Assembly (NCBI GenBank): GCA_965215825.1
Contig: CBDCEM010000003.1
Location: 5,456,001 to 5,520,000 of the forward strand
Source: JAWPMT01 sp965215825
GTDB taxonomy: Bacteria > Bacteroidota > Bacteroidia > Cytophagales > Cyclobacteriaceae
Length of the DNA: 64,000 nucleotides
Direction: 5' to 3'
The notes beneath the pieces were generated by a model. It ran no database searches and was not told the DNA's origin. It was given only the letters and a program-made list of their open reading frames with translations. Shown here in pieces: positions 34,124 to 43,917 of the stretch; within the stretch, counting starts at the first letter, position 1; every line of letters begins with the position of its first letter. The translations under genes and the position numbers were made by a program.

Positions 34124-37100
34124 TCAATCCAACCCTATCATAATGAATGGCCCCCAGTATAACGGATCACCAAATTCATTCCTGATCTCCTTTTTCGCAT
34201 CGATAAAAGCCTGACGTTTGTCACCGGTTTCAAACCACTTGCGATAGAATTTTACCATCAATTGTTGGGTGGCATCATCCGCTACTTTGAAAAGACTCAT
34301 GATAATGTTATTGGCGCCAGCCACAAGGAAGGCTCGCTGCAAACCATAAACACCTTCTCCGGCTTCAATTTCTCCGAGGCCAGTTTCACAAGCAGATAGT
34401 ACAACCAGGTCCGTCTGATCCAGATCCAGGTTCATCGCCTCATATGCTGTCAAAATACCATTGTCAATATTGTAATTAAACTTAGTTTCATTCAGGATGT
34501 CTCCAGCACCTGAAAGAAGTAAGCCTGTCTTCAATAACGGATTGTTATACGCTGCATTCGCCCGCAATTCCTCATCCAGTACACTTGCCTTTGCTGTTTC
34601 ACTTTGGAAAAACCCATGGGTGGCCACATGGAAAATTCTTGGATTAGAAATGGACTTAATCGCTTGCTCACTGGCATTCTGCTCCGTGAAATCATTGATT
34701 TTCCAACCTCGATCACCCAGGTACTCTTTCAATTCTACTATTTCCTTTTTTGTTCCTGGCAAATCGCTGATTACTTCTGCTGTAGCTCTGGTAAGGCCCG
34801 AATTGGCCACGGGTTTTCCAGGCTGAGTATCTACATAGAACTTAGGGTTACCAAAAAGCATGGCCACCTGATTACCAGGCTGCTCTGTTAGCGACTTTTT
34901 CTCTTTTGATTGCTGCAAATGAAGGTCCTTGGTATTACTCAACAGTACAATATTTGAATTGTCCAGGACATATCTGCCATCCGGCGTAGGAATCGCTTCT
35001 ACATTGATCTGGTTATAGACACCATCAGGTGATAAGTACAGTTTCGAAATAGTACCCAATTCATTGGTAATGGGAGCCCAAAATTGATCGTAGGAGAACT
35101 TATCCTTCAATTTAAATTTGATACTGTTGCGGTAATATTTTAAATATTTTTTTTCCAGGTCCTTACCATTGGCGAGCAATACTGCTTTTGGGCGTGACTT
35201 CTTTTCTCCAGTCACGTAGAGCATGGCATACATGACAGAATCTGTGAATGTGTGATCAAACACCCTGAAACGCACCATTTCCATTGCTACCTCCTGTTCT
35301 TTCAAAGTAGCCTTGACATCTTTCCAGCTAGTGGCTTTCTTTTCCAGTTCCTTTCCAAATATCTCTGACTTTAAGCTGAGTTCTTTTTCCAGCAACTCCA
35401 CCTCGCTGGTTAGTGCCGAACGATTAATACCGTTTTCAGCCAGTTGCTGTGGCCCCATAGAAAGCGCGGTGGTCAACATTTCCTTTTTGGTCACCCAATT
35501 GGCATAGGCTTCTTTGAGTTCTTCATCTCCACTGTTGTTGATTCGTTGCCTGATTTTAATAGACGAGTTCAGCAGGAGGGCCTTGGTCAATAACGCATTA
35601 TTAAACAATTCACCCAGGTACTTACTGTTTCGGTTTTTGCTTACTACCAGCGTATTATAGAACTCATAGTCCGTTTTGATCGTATTCCAAAACTTCGTTT
35701 TTTCTCGCTCAGATAGCGCTGGAAAATAGTTAGCGATAAAATCCTGATAGTTGCTCAATACGGATTCCATCTGCTGCTGAGACTTTTTCCAGTCTCCTTG
35801 CATGTAGTAAGTTTTTGACAACTTGGACTGTACTTTCACAAATTCCGGGTGACTATCACTGAAGAATTTTTCATATTGTTTTTTGGCCTCTTCGTAGAAT
35901 CGCTCTGCCCTGTTATAGCGCCTCTGTCGATAGTAGATATCCCCCTTGAGCACGTTGATCGTTGCTGCATTGATATTGTTTCTACGTCCAATTTTAGAAC
36001 TCCAAATGCGACCTGCATCGTCGAGGTAAGTAAATGCAATATTGTATTGCTCTGCAGCAATATTCACAATAGCCAGGTTTTTCAAGATCTCGGCATAAGT
36101 TGGATTTGAGGCACCTAATTTGGCACCAATGATTCTTTCTGCCTGAGTGAATAGGTCCTGCACTTCTTTCAAAGGAGCCCCCTGATAGTATTTCACTAAG
36201 GCCAATTCTGAGATAGACTTGGCTACATCAACGTGCTCCGAACCAAATTGCATCTTCTGGATAGCAATAGCATTGACCAGCAGCGATTCTGCTTTATCAT
36301 AATCACCGATGGTGCTATAGACCTCAGCCAGCCTAATCATGGAAGGAACTATTTTGGTAGACTCATCTCCGAAAACCGAACGTGACAAGATGTTGGCTCT
36401 TCGACCCAGATTTTCTGCCTGAGTATATTCTCCTCTCGTAAGCAGCAATTCCGAACGCAATACCAAAGGTTCATTCAGCTGGCGGCTATTGGGACCAAAT
36501 TGGCTCTCACGTTCCTCAAGGGTAAATTCAAGAATTTCGTCTGCTTCACTGAGTCGACCCAATTTGATGTAAAGTCCCGCCAGGTCTACATAAGAAGTTA
36601 CTGCAGTTTCTGTGGTGAGTGCACCTTGTTCTTGAAGCTTATATGATTCATCGAGATTGTCTTCAGCTTCATCATAAAGTCCTTTGATACCGAAAAGTTT
36701 GGCTTGGGTAATCAGTGCCAGAGAGGCTGCAGTTTTGGCCTCACGGGTTTTCAGTTCATCAAAAATTGCAAGTGCCGTATTGATATTTTCTTCTGCTTTT
36801 TCATAAGCTCCGATCTTAATCTGCAAGCCGGCAATCTTCTTCAGTTCATCTCCATACGCAATGTCTTTGTTGTCATACTTCTTCCGTGATGTCAATAACG
36901 CCTCATCCAGAATTTCACCTGCTTTCCTGTAATTATCCGTTTCCTGGTAGTAAGCTGCCAGGTGATTTAAGATATCAAGATATGCCACATGGCCTTCCAT
37001 GATCTCAGGTTTCACAATCTTCTCAAAACTCTCCTCGTACGCCGCTTTGGCTTCGCTGAATTTGTCAGAATAATCAATCCAGAAATTGGCGATATCGATT

Positions 37101-38335
37101 TTGGTCAGGTGGTATTCTGGTGATTCAGCACCATACAAGTACCATTTGATCTGCAATACTTCGTTGAGGTATGTTTCTGTATTTTTTACGGATCCCTTCA
37201 AGAGCGCTACCAGATTCGTCAACTCCAGAAGCTCAATTCTGTATCCATGATTTTCGGGAATACTGGATTCACCCAAAAGGCTATTCAGGCGATCTTCCAA
37301 AGACTCAACATCTTCATTGATCAGTCGGTAGTTGAGTCGAATGAGGTCATCTGCCAAACGATATATGCTTGCTCTTGGATACTCCTTGGAGATCGTTTTC
37401 TTAAATTCTGCTGAAACAACCTTAATTTTACTGGTGTTGCCATTTTCGAAGTAAGCCTTCATGAGGCTTTCCCGAATGGACATTAGTAATTGATGCGAAT
37501 TGGCATATTTCCTCCCTGCTTTCAGGTAAATGTCCTGATAACGCTTAGCTTGAGCTTCTACACTTAACCCATTTTCTTCCAACAACTTGGTATTTAAGTA
37601 TTGGTTCTCCGCATAGAGAATATGTGTCTTTCCAAGCTCGCGATCAATCCATTGCTCATTGTAAACAAAGGCAGAGTCAGATCTAAGATAGTCTCCCATT
37701 TTCCGTAGTGCATTGGCTTTTGCTATTAGGATACTAGCAAATGATTCTCTCGGTTCAAGGTCCTTCTTACTCGCACCTAATACGCGATCATTAAAAAAAT
37801 CCGTTAAGCTATCAACCACTACAATAGATCTTCGATAATATCCTTTCCCTGTCAATACTTGTGCCCATAGCACATCCAATTCCGCTTCAAAGTTTTCCGG
37901 GATATCCCCCGTCTGAGCTACCACCGTTCGAGAATTTTCGATATAGTCTCCAGCCAGACGAAAGTTTCCATAAGCCACAAGAACTTTAGCAGCCTCTTTC
38001 AACAAATAACCATGCTCAGCAGGATTTTCAGCATTGACTGATTCACTCAATTTGATGGCTTCTTCCAGACCAGGTTCAACTTCAGACAACAGGCCTAAAC
38101 CAAAATTGTATTGTGCTTTACGCAATAGGACATTGGCCAGTACCGAACTGTTTTCACCTAATTTTTTTCGAACTTTCTTTTCTATTTTTCCTATGCCTTT
38201 TCGCGCTTTTGCATAGTCACCATAGACATAATAGGCGTCTAGTTTGACGAATGATTTTTCCCAGTTTTGAGCAGATATGGGGAACGAGCCGATTACTAAA
38301 AAAGCAATCAGCAAGCATCGGAGGAAGCTCGGCAT
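34124..38335 (-). CDS. Secreted TPR-repeat protein with C-terminal CHAT protease domain
   Basis: 1403 residues. Signal RCLLIAFLVIGSFPISAQ, so exported, which is notable because CHAT is a caspase-like peptidase fold. Residues ~25-900 hold many TPR helical pairs (e.g. SVFGDESTKIVPSMIRLAEV, GDYDKAESLLVNAIAI, GDIYYRQRRYNRAERFYEEA). A linker of coiled helices (~930-1030) leads to the CHAT domain (~1050-1403), with catalytic His1240 in FHVATHGFF and Cys1316 in VLSACETGLGE. Both dyad residues are intact. Such proteins are common in Bacteroidota. A proteolytic or signalling role outside the cytoplasm is inferred; no target is visible. It lies next to a mutase gene with no obvious link. Confidence 0.88.
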   Translation of the reverse strand: MPSFLRCLLIAFLVIGSFPISAQNWEKSFVKLDAYYVYGDYAKARKGIGKIEKKVRKKLGENSSVLANVLLRKAQYNFGLGLLSEVEPGLEEAIKLSESVNAENPAEHGYLLKEAAKVLVAYGNFRLAGDYIENSRTVVAQTGDIPENFEAELDVLWAQVLTGKGYYRRSIVVVDSLTDFFNDRVLGASKKDLEPRESFASILIAKANALRKMGDYLRSDSAFVYNEQWIDRELGKTHILYAENQYLNTKLLEENGLSVEAQAKRYQDIYLKAGRKYANSHQLLMSIRESLMKAYFENGNTSKIKVVSAEFKKTISKEYPRASIYRLADDLIRLNYRLINEDVESLEDRLNSLLGESSIPENHGYRIELLELTNLVALLKGSVKNTETYLNEVLQIKWYLYGAESPEYHLTKIDIANFWIDYSDKFSEAKAAYEESFEKIVKPEIMEGHVAYLDILNHLAAYYQETDNYRKAGEILDEALLTSRKKYDNKDIAYGDELKKIAGLQIKIGAYEKAEENINTALAIFDELKTREAKTAASLALITQAKLFGIKGLYDEAEDNLDESYKLQEQGALTTETAVTSYVDLAGLYIKLGRLSEADEILEFTLEERESQFGPNSRQLNEPLVLRSELLLTRGEYTQAENLGRRANILSRSVFGDESTKIVPSMIRLAEVYSTIGDYDKAESLLVNAIAIQKMQFGSEHVDVAKSISELALVKYYQGAPLKEVQDLFTQAERIIGAKLGASNPTYAEILKNLAIVNIAAEQYNIAFTYLDDAGRIWSSKIGRRNNINAATINVLKGDIYYRQRRYNRAERFYEEAKKQYEKFFSDSHPEFVKVQSKLSKTYYMQGDWKKSQQQMESVLSNYQDFIANYFPALSEREKTKFWNTIKTDYEFYNTLVVSKNRNSKYLGELFNNALLTKALLLNSSIKIRQRINNSGDEELKEAYANWVTKKEMLTTALSMGPQQLAENGINRSALTSEVELLEKELSLKSEIFGKELEKKATSWKDVKATLKEQEVAMEMVRFRVFDHTFTDSVMYAMLYVTGEKKSRPKAVLLANGKDLEKKYLKYYRNSIKFKLKDKFSYDQFWAPITNELGTISKLYLSPDGVYNQINVEAIPTPDGRYVLDNSNIVLLSNTKDLHLQQSKEKKSLTEQPGNQVAMLFGNPKFYVDTQPGKPVANSGLTRATAEVISDLPGTKKEIVELKEYLGDRGWKINDFTEQNASEQAIKSISNPRIFHVATHGFFQSETAKASVLDEELRANAAYNNPLLKTGLLLSGAGDILNETKFNYNIDNGILTAYEAMNLDLDQTDLVVLSACETGLGEIEAGEGVYGLQRAFLVAGANNIIMSLFKVADDATQQLMVKFYRKWFETGDKRQAFIDAKKEIRNEFGDPLYWGPFIMIGLD

Positions 38336-38380
38336 GATTAAAAGTTGATTATTTTTATAAAAATATGGACTTTTTTTATA

Positions 38381-41300
38381 TTATCCCATGAGATTTTCAA
38401 GAATCTCAATTGCAGCGGAGGCGATAACAGTCCCAGGGCCGAATATGGCAAGCACACCATGATCTCTTAAAAACTGGTGATCACTTTCCGGAATGATTCC
38501 TCCAGCCACCACAGCAATGTCTGACCTACCAATTTTTCCCAATTCCTGGATCAATTCAGGAACAAGGGTCTTGTGTCCCGCCGCAAGTGAAGAGGCCCCA
38601 ACGATATGTACATCATTTTCGGCCGCTTGCATGGCCACTTCTGCCGGAGTTTGAAACAACGGACCAACATCTACGTCAAAACCTAAATCGGCAAAGCTGG
38701 TAGCGATGACTTTAGCACCCCTATCATGGCCGTCCTGCCCCATTTTAGCAATCATGATTCTGGGCCGACGACCTTCTTGTTCCTCAAATTTATCTGCCAG
38801 TTCTCTGGCTTTAAGGAATGTTTCATTTTGTTTAATTTCTGAAGAATACACTCCGCTTATGGTTCTTGTATTTGCCTTATACCGTCCGAAACTCTTTTCC
38901 ATTGCCTGTGAGATCTCTCCGAGAGTAGCCCTGTACCGGGCTGCATCAACTGCCAGTTCCAGCAAATTACCGTCTCCTGAACTTGCGCATATTGCTAGTC
39001 TTTGCAGTGCCTGATCCACCGCATCATTATCTCTTTCAGCCTTTAAAGTGGTCAATCGATCCAACTGACTCTTCAATACTTTCTGATTGTCAACTTCCAA
39101 CAGGTCAATCTCTGTCTTATCATCGGTTTGGAAATTGTTTACACCTACTATGGTCTCCTTGCCAGTATCAATTCGGGCTTGTTTTATTGCAGCCGCTTCC
39201 TCGATCTTCATTTTAGGATACCCTTGTTCAATCGCCTTGGCCATCCCTCCCATGGTGTCTACTTCCTGCAAAATTTCCCAGGCTTTGTCCATTAGTTCGG
39301 TTGTCCTTTTTTCCACTTCGTAGGAGCCTCCCCAGGGGTCTATCACACGTGTGATATCCGTCTCTTTCTGCAAAAATAATTGTGTTTCGCGCGCAATCTT
39401 GGCACTATAATCGGTAGGAAGTGCGATAGCTTCATCAAGGGCATTGGTATGAAGGCTTTGGGTGTGTCCAAACACCGCCGCCATGGCTTCAGTACAGGTT
39501 CGCGCTACATTGTTGTACGGATCCTGTGCAGTAAGGCTATACCCTGAAGTTTGGCTGTGTGTCCTCAGCGCCAACGATTTTGGGTTTTTCGGATTAAACT
39601 GTTTCACTAGCTTGGCCCAAAGCACCCTGGCTGCCCGCATCTTGGCAATCTCTGTTAATAGGTCCATACCGATTCCCCAAAAAAACGATAAACGTGGCGC
39701 AAAAGCATCTATGTCTATTCCAGCTTCCAGTCCTTGCCGGATATATTCGACACCATCTGCAAGGGTAAAGGCCAACTCTATCTCAGCCGTAGCTCCGGCT
39801 TCATGCATATGATAGCCACTGATACTGATCGAATTGAATTTTGGCATATGTACGGAAGTATACTTAAATATATCTCCAACGATCCGCATGGATTGCGCCG
39901 GCGGGTAGATGTAAGTATTTCGCACCATGAACTCTTTGAGGATATCGTTCTGTATGGTACCCGCCAATTGATCTGGAGCAACACCCTGCTCCTCCGCTGC
40001 AACGATGTAAAAGGCCATGATAGGAATTACCGCCCCATTCATAGTCATGGAAACCGACATTTTATCTAATGGGATTCCATCAAACAAAGTTTTCATATCC
40101 AGAATAGAATCAATGGCTACTCCTGCCTTGCCAACATCTCCTTTTACCCTTTGGTGATCACTGTCATAACCACGGTGGGTAGCCAGATCAAATGCGACTG
40201 ATAATCCCTTTTGACCTGCAGCCAGATTTCTTCTATAAAAAGCATTGGACTCTTCCGCAGTTGAGAACCCGGCATATTGTCTGACGGTCCAGGGCCTCAA
40301 TGTGTACATGGTACTATAAGGACCTCTTAAATAAGGAGGAATCCCTGCGGAAAAGCCTTCTTGTGGAAAAGGACTCGGAGCGGGAAGTTCTTGCTGAAAA
40401 GGTGCTATTAGCAATTCATAGTCTGGAAGGTCTTTTACGCTATTTTGCATGACTTTCCAGACTTCCCTACAAAATGCGTCGGTCAGGTGGTCCAGTGAAT
40501 AAGATCCGGCACTCACATCTCCAATTTCTTCTAGTCGTGATTCATATCGCAGGAGATTACCAATATTACGGGCAATCCGGCGGTCAAATTCGACAGACTT
40601 GAATGGGTGTATAGAAAAACTGATGGCATCGCAGCCACCAAGAATAGAGGCCAATCCAGCGGTAGTCAAGCTTAGCAAGTCTTTCTCAGATTCGCCGGTT
40701 GATACTGGTAACGCAACTATTGCAAACTCACCTGTCTGTTGCCTCCACTGTTGCAAAGCCTGACCGATAAATATCAGGGACCTCAACCTAACCAGTTCAG
40801 CATAAAAGCGATGTTCTGGATAAAGAATGATCGTCGTATCATCAAATGATTGATCGCACTTTAATAAATCGATAAATACATGAGCTGTATGTTCTACCAA
40901 ACTTGCAGCATCGAATGCCTTTGTATCGATTCCAAATGATCGAACTCTTGTAGACTTTTGGGTATCAATTTTATCCTGCCCAAACAAGTAACCCGTCAGT
41001 TTTCCCTGTTCAACCTCTAGACTGTCCTGATAAGTTTGAAATAGATCTGTTGAGATTCCTAAGAATGAAAGAGAACAAAATTGTGGTTGAATACCAGCTA
41101 CTACCTGAGTTATATCAATAGATGGATCAGTGATTCTGAAGAAAACACCATCTACTCCTGCCTTCAAGGCTTGTAATGCCTGTTGGTTCGCTGCTTTCTC
41201 AGCTCCTACATTTACTTCTATTGATTCCAGTAATTGCCATCTCTTAATCTGGCGTTCCTTAAAAAATTGCCCAAGGTATCGAGCATGCTTTACAGAACTT

Positions 41301-41443
41301 TGATCGTAATATCCAAAAGCATTCAAATGCCGGTCGAAGGACCAGGTTAATGAGTCCTCCAGCGATGCTCCTTTAATATCAGCTGTAGCCCTGGCAACCC
41401 AACCGTCATTATCGATTTTTTTAAATTCCTCAAAATCAGGCAT
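38381..41443 (-). CDS. Single-chain methylmalonyl-CoA mutase (small and large subunits fused)
   Basis: Converts methylmalonyl-CoA and succinyl-CoA using adenosylcobalamin (propionate metabolism). Residues ~1-345 resemble the small subunit barrel (WVARATADIKGASLEDSLTW; its late segment DAISFSIHPFKSVEFDRRIA and YSLDHLTDAF). The large catalytic barrel starts at ~365 (IPPYLRGPYSTMYTLRPWTV, RQYAGFSTAEESNAFYRRNL, KMSVSMTMNGAVIPIM). The C-terminal B12 domain (~892-1020) has QDGHDRGAKV with His906 as the cobalt ligand, and SLAAGH. There is no GTPase (Walker A) segment, so it is not IcmF. The large subunit's usual N-terminal arm and the small subunit's own B12 domain are missing. Usual arrangement: two separate genes of ~620 and ~715 residues. 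Confidence 0.9.
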   Translation of the reverse strand: MPDFEEFKKIDNDGWVARATADIKGASLEDSLTWSFDRHLNAFGYYDQSSVKHARYLGQFFKERQIKRWQLLESIEVNVGAEKAANQQALQALKAGVDGVFFRITDPSIDITQVVAGIQPQFCSLSFLGISTDLFQTYQDSLEVEQGKLTGYLFGQDKIDTQKSTRVRSFGIDTKAFDAASLVEHTAHVFIDLLKCDQSFDDTTIILYPEHRFYAELVRLRSLIFIGQALQQWRQQTGEFAIVALPVSTGESEKDLLSLTTAGLASILGGCDAISFSIHPFKSVEFDRRIARNIGNLLRYESRLEEIGDVSAGSYSLDHLTDAFCREVWKVMQNSVKDLPDYELLIAPFQQELPAPSPFPQEGFSAGIPPYLRGPYSTMYTLRPWTVRQYAGFSTAEESNAFYRRNLAAGQKGLSVAFDLATHRGYDSDHQRVKGDVGKAGVAIDSILDMKTLFDGIPLDKMSVSMTMNGAVIPIMAFYIVAAEEQGVAPDQLAGTIQNDILKEFMVRNTYIYPPAQSMRIVGDIFKYTSVHMPKFNSISISGYHMHEAGATAEIELAFTLADGVEYIRQGLEAGIDIDAFAPRLSFFWGIGMDLLTEIAKMRAARVLWAKLVKQFNPKNPKSLALRTHSQTSGYSLTAQDPYNNVARTCTEAMAAVFGHTQSLHTNALDEAIALPTDYSAKIARETQLFLQKETDITRVIDPWGGSYEVEKRTTELMDKAWEILQEVDTMGGMAKAIEQGYPKMKIEEAAAIKQARIDTGKETIVGVNNFQTDDKTEIDLLEVDNQKVLKSQLDRLTTLKAERDNDAVDQALQRLAICASSGDGNLLELAVDAARYRATLGEISQAMEKSFGRYKANTRTISGVYSSEIKQNETFLKARELADKFEEQEGRRPRIMIAKMGQDGHDRGAKVIATSFADLGFDVDVGPLFQTPAEVAMQAAENDVHIVGASSLAAGHKTLVPELIQELGKIGRSDIAVVAGGIIPESDHQFLRDHGVLAIFGPGTVIASAAIEILENLMG

Positions 41444-41648
41444 TACACAATCAACATTTAAAGTATTAAGGTAAAATTAGCGCTTTGTTAAAAACAATCT
41501 TGATATAGTTCAAACTGTAAAAAATTGAGAATTGTATTTTTCAAAGAACTTTAGTCTGAATATCGGCAAAACAGGTGTCAAATGAGTTTTCGAAAAAGTC
41601 AATAGGAAAACAATTTTTTTCTTAAAAAAGTTTGAATCAATTTTGATG

Positions 41649-41672
41649 TCCCCTTAAAGTTAAGCGAGGGGA
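41649..41672. promoter_or_regulatory. Palindrome upstream of dnaA
   Basis: TCCC-CTTAA-AG-TTAAG-CGA-GGGGA: CTTAA/TTAAG around AG with outer CCC/GGG arms, 38 nt before the dnaA ATG. It may be an operator or an RNA hairpin in the leader. No DnaA boxes are seen in 41444-41709. Confidence 0.5.
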
Positions 41673-41709
41673 AATAAACACTCAAGAGACCGCCGAAAGA
41701 CGCTTGTCC

Positions 41710-43110
41710 ATGTACACAAAAACCTGGGAAAAATGCCTCCAATTCATTCAGCAGCGCATTCCTGCTCAAAGTTATAAAACTTGGTTTTTGCCTATTCAAC
41801 CTATCAAGCTTGAAAACAAAGTACTTACCATTCAGGTACCAAGTCAGTTTTTCTACGAATGGTTAGAGGAAAACTACGTCCATCTCTTAAAACAAGCCAT
41901 ACAAACCGAAATAGGCCCTGAAGGCAGATTGGAATATTCTGTTGTGGTCGACAGGGGTGATGAAATGGTTCAACCCTATACAGTAAACGTCTCTGGAGTT
42001 GTAAATAGCCAGAATAAAGCACGTGTAAACGGTTTTGATCAATATAAGAACCCTCAGTTCATTCAGGAACTGGCCTCGGATTCGAACCTCAATCCCACCT
42101 ATCTTTTTGAAAATTTCATAGAAGGAGACTGCAATAGACTTGCAAGGTCTGCCGGATACGCAGTTGCGAAGAAGCCTGGTGTAACATCCTTCAATCCATT
42201 AATGATCTATGGCGGCGTAGGGTTGGGGAAAACTCATCTGGTACAGGCCATAGGAAATGAAATAAAACAGAACCATCCTGAGAAATACGTTTTCTACGTT
42301 GCTTCGGAGAAATTCACGACGCAGTTTATCGATGCGTTGAAGAACAATAGTATTCAGGAGTTCATCGCTTATTATAGAAACGTAGATGTTCTCATCCTGG
42401 ATGATGTGCAGTTTCTGAAGGAAAAGGAAAAAACTCAGGAAATCTTCTTCCACATTTTCAACCACCTTCATCAGAGTGGCAAGCAAATCATCATGACAAG
42501 TGATTGTGCTCCCCGAGATCTGAAAGGCTTACAGGAAAGATTAGTTTCCCGGTTTAAGTGGGGCCTGACAACCGACTTGCAAACACCAGATTTCGAGACG
42601 CGGATGGCGATCATCCTAAAGAAACTTCAGGCAGACGGAATTAGAATACCCGATCAGGTCGTTGAATATTTGGCATATTCGGTTGATACCAATATTCGGG
42701 AACTCGAAGGTGTCATCATTTCGTTGATTGCGCACGCTTCTCTTACCAAAGATCAGATTGATCTGGAGTTAGCTAAGCAAACACTAAAAAACATTGTCAC
42801 TGATATTGATTCAGAAGTAGGTATCGATTACATCCAGAAAACTGTTTCCGATTACTTCAAAGTCGATCAGGATGACCTGAAGGCTAAAACAAGAAAACGA
42901 GAAATCGTTATTGCCCGACAGGTGGCCATGTATTTCTCTAAAGATTACACCAATCATTCCTTAAAATCCATTGGCTATCATTTCGGCGGACGCGACCACA
43001 GTACTGTGATCCATGCTGTCCAATCAGTGAATGATATGATGGACACCAATTCGAAATTTCGCTATTCTATCGATGAGCTCAAAAAGAAGCTCAAGATGCG
43101 CACAACCTAG
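41710..43110 (+). CDS. dnaA: Chromosomal replication initiator DnaA
   Basis: Binds DnaA boxes and opens the origin. 466 residues from ATG 41710; a TTG two codons upstream (41704) is a weaker option. Domain I is at ~1-75 (WEKCLQFIQQRIPAQSYKTW), a linker follows, then the AAA+ domain with Walker A NPLMIYGGVGLGKTHL, Walker B VDVLILDDVQFL and the sensor segment LVSRFKWGL. Domain IV carries the DNA-binding signature SLKSIGYHFGGRDHSTVIHA. The gene is not flanked by dnaN here, unlike in many phyla. The candidate origin is ~15 kb to the left. The upstream palindrome (41649-41672) may regulate it. Confidence 0.98.
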   Translation: MYTKTWEKCLQFIQQRIPAQSYKTWFLPIQPIKLENKVLTIQVPSQFFYEWLEENYVHLLKQAIQTEIGPEGRLEYSVVVDRGDEMVQPYTVNVSGVVNSQNKARVNGFDQYKNPQFIQELASDSNLNPTYLFENFIEGDCNRLARSAGYAVAKKPGVTSFNPLMIYGGVGLGKTHLVQAIGNEIKQNHPEKYVFYVASEKFTTQFIDALKNNSIQEFIAYYRNVDVLILDDVQFLKEKEKTQEIFFHIFNHLHQSGKQIIMTSDCAPRDLKGLQERLVSRFKWGLTTDLQTPDFETRMAIILKKLQADGIRIPDQVVEYLAYSVDTNIRELEGVIISLIAHASLTKDQIDLELAKQTLKNIVTDIDSEVGIDYIQKTVSDYFKVDQDDLKAKTRKREIVIARQVAMYFSKDYTNHSLKSIGYHFGGRDHSTVIHAVQSVNDMMDTNSKFRYSIDELKKKLKMRTT

Positions 43111-43161
43111 AGAATTTTCCCACTATTTTTCAGGCCGTATCCTTCTACCTATCTTGGTAAG

Positions 43162-43911
43162 ATGAAAAGGATTTTTTCAATCCTGTGGATCTTAATCTTA
43201 TGTAAGGCCTGCTCACCTGCTACGGACTCAGCCTCCATGAGAATTTTCGTTGCAGCCAGTTTAGCGCCAGTTTTACAAGAATTGACCACAATTTTTGAAC
43301 AACAGCAAGGTGTTCAACTTGTTATTAACGCTGCTTCAAGTGGCACACTTGCTCGCCAAATCCAGCAAGGAGCCCCTGCAGATTTATTCATATCTGCCAA
43401 TGAAAAATGGGTAAGAGTTCTAAGTAATGAAGGCATGATAAGTAAACACACGAGGCTACCTGTGATGAATCAATTGGTACTGATCACTACTCCTAACAGT
43501 CCATTAGACTCTATCTCATTATTACCTGGTTTAGATTTTTCTCGTCTTCTTGCAAACAGCAAACTCGCCATCGGCGATCCTAATCACGTCCCGGCAGGTC
43601 AATATGCGCGGCAGGCGATCGACTATTTAGGGTGGAACCTAGCTCCTGATCAAACCCTATTAACTAAAGACGCCAGAGCGACGCTGGTGACCGTGGAATT
43701 AGGAGAGACTGGCCTGGGTATCGTATATAGGACGGATGCGGAAAAGTCCGGGAAGGTGAAAATAATTGGCACATTTCCAGCCAGAACTCACCAACCCATA
43801 AACTATTTTGCAGGTATTTGTAGTGAAAATCGTTTATCAACTAACTTTATCAACTTCCTACATACTCCCGAAGCTTTTGCTGTTTGGAAAAACCATGGAT
43901 TTGCTCCCTGA
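43162..43911 (+). CDS. modA: Molybdate ABC transporter substrate-binding lipoprotein ModA
   Basis: Binds molybdate or tungstate in the periplasm and delivers it to ModB. A lipoprotein signal WILILCKACSPA is followed by MRIFVAASLAPVLQELTTIF, INAASSGTLARQIQQGAPAD, LFISANEKW and AIGDPNHVPAGQYARQA, all standard ModA segments. Length 249 is normal. modB begins 6 nt after its stop and modC overlaps modB, so this is a complete modABC operon. It lies directly after dnaA by 51 nt and may share its transcript in part. Confidence 0.95.
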   Translation: MKRIFSILWILILCKACSPATDSASMRIFVAASLAPVLQELTTIFEQQQGVQLVINAASSGTLARQIQQGAPADLFISANEKWVRVLSNEGMISKHTRLPVMNQLVLITTPNSPLDSISLLPGLDFSRLLANSKLAIGDPNHVPAGQYARQAIDYLGWNLAPDQTLLTKDARATLVTVELGETGLGIVYRTDAEKSGKVKIIGTFPARTHQPINYFAGICSENRLSTNFINFLHTPEAFAVWKNHGFAP

Positions 43912-43917
43912 CTTATC

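Noticed and set aside
38350..38365. Palindrome TATTTTTATAAAAATA upstream of the TPR-CHAT gene
   Set aside because: Low-complexity AT sequence; palindromy by chance is likely, and it matches no known box.
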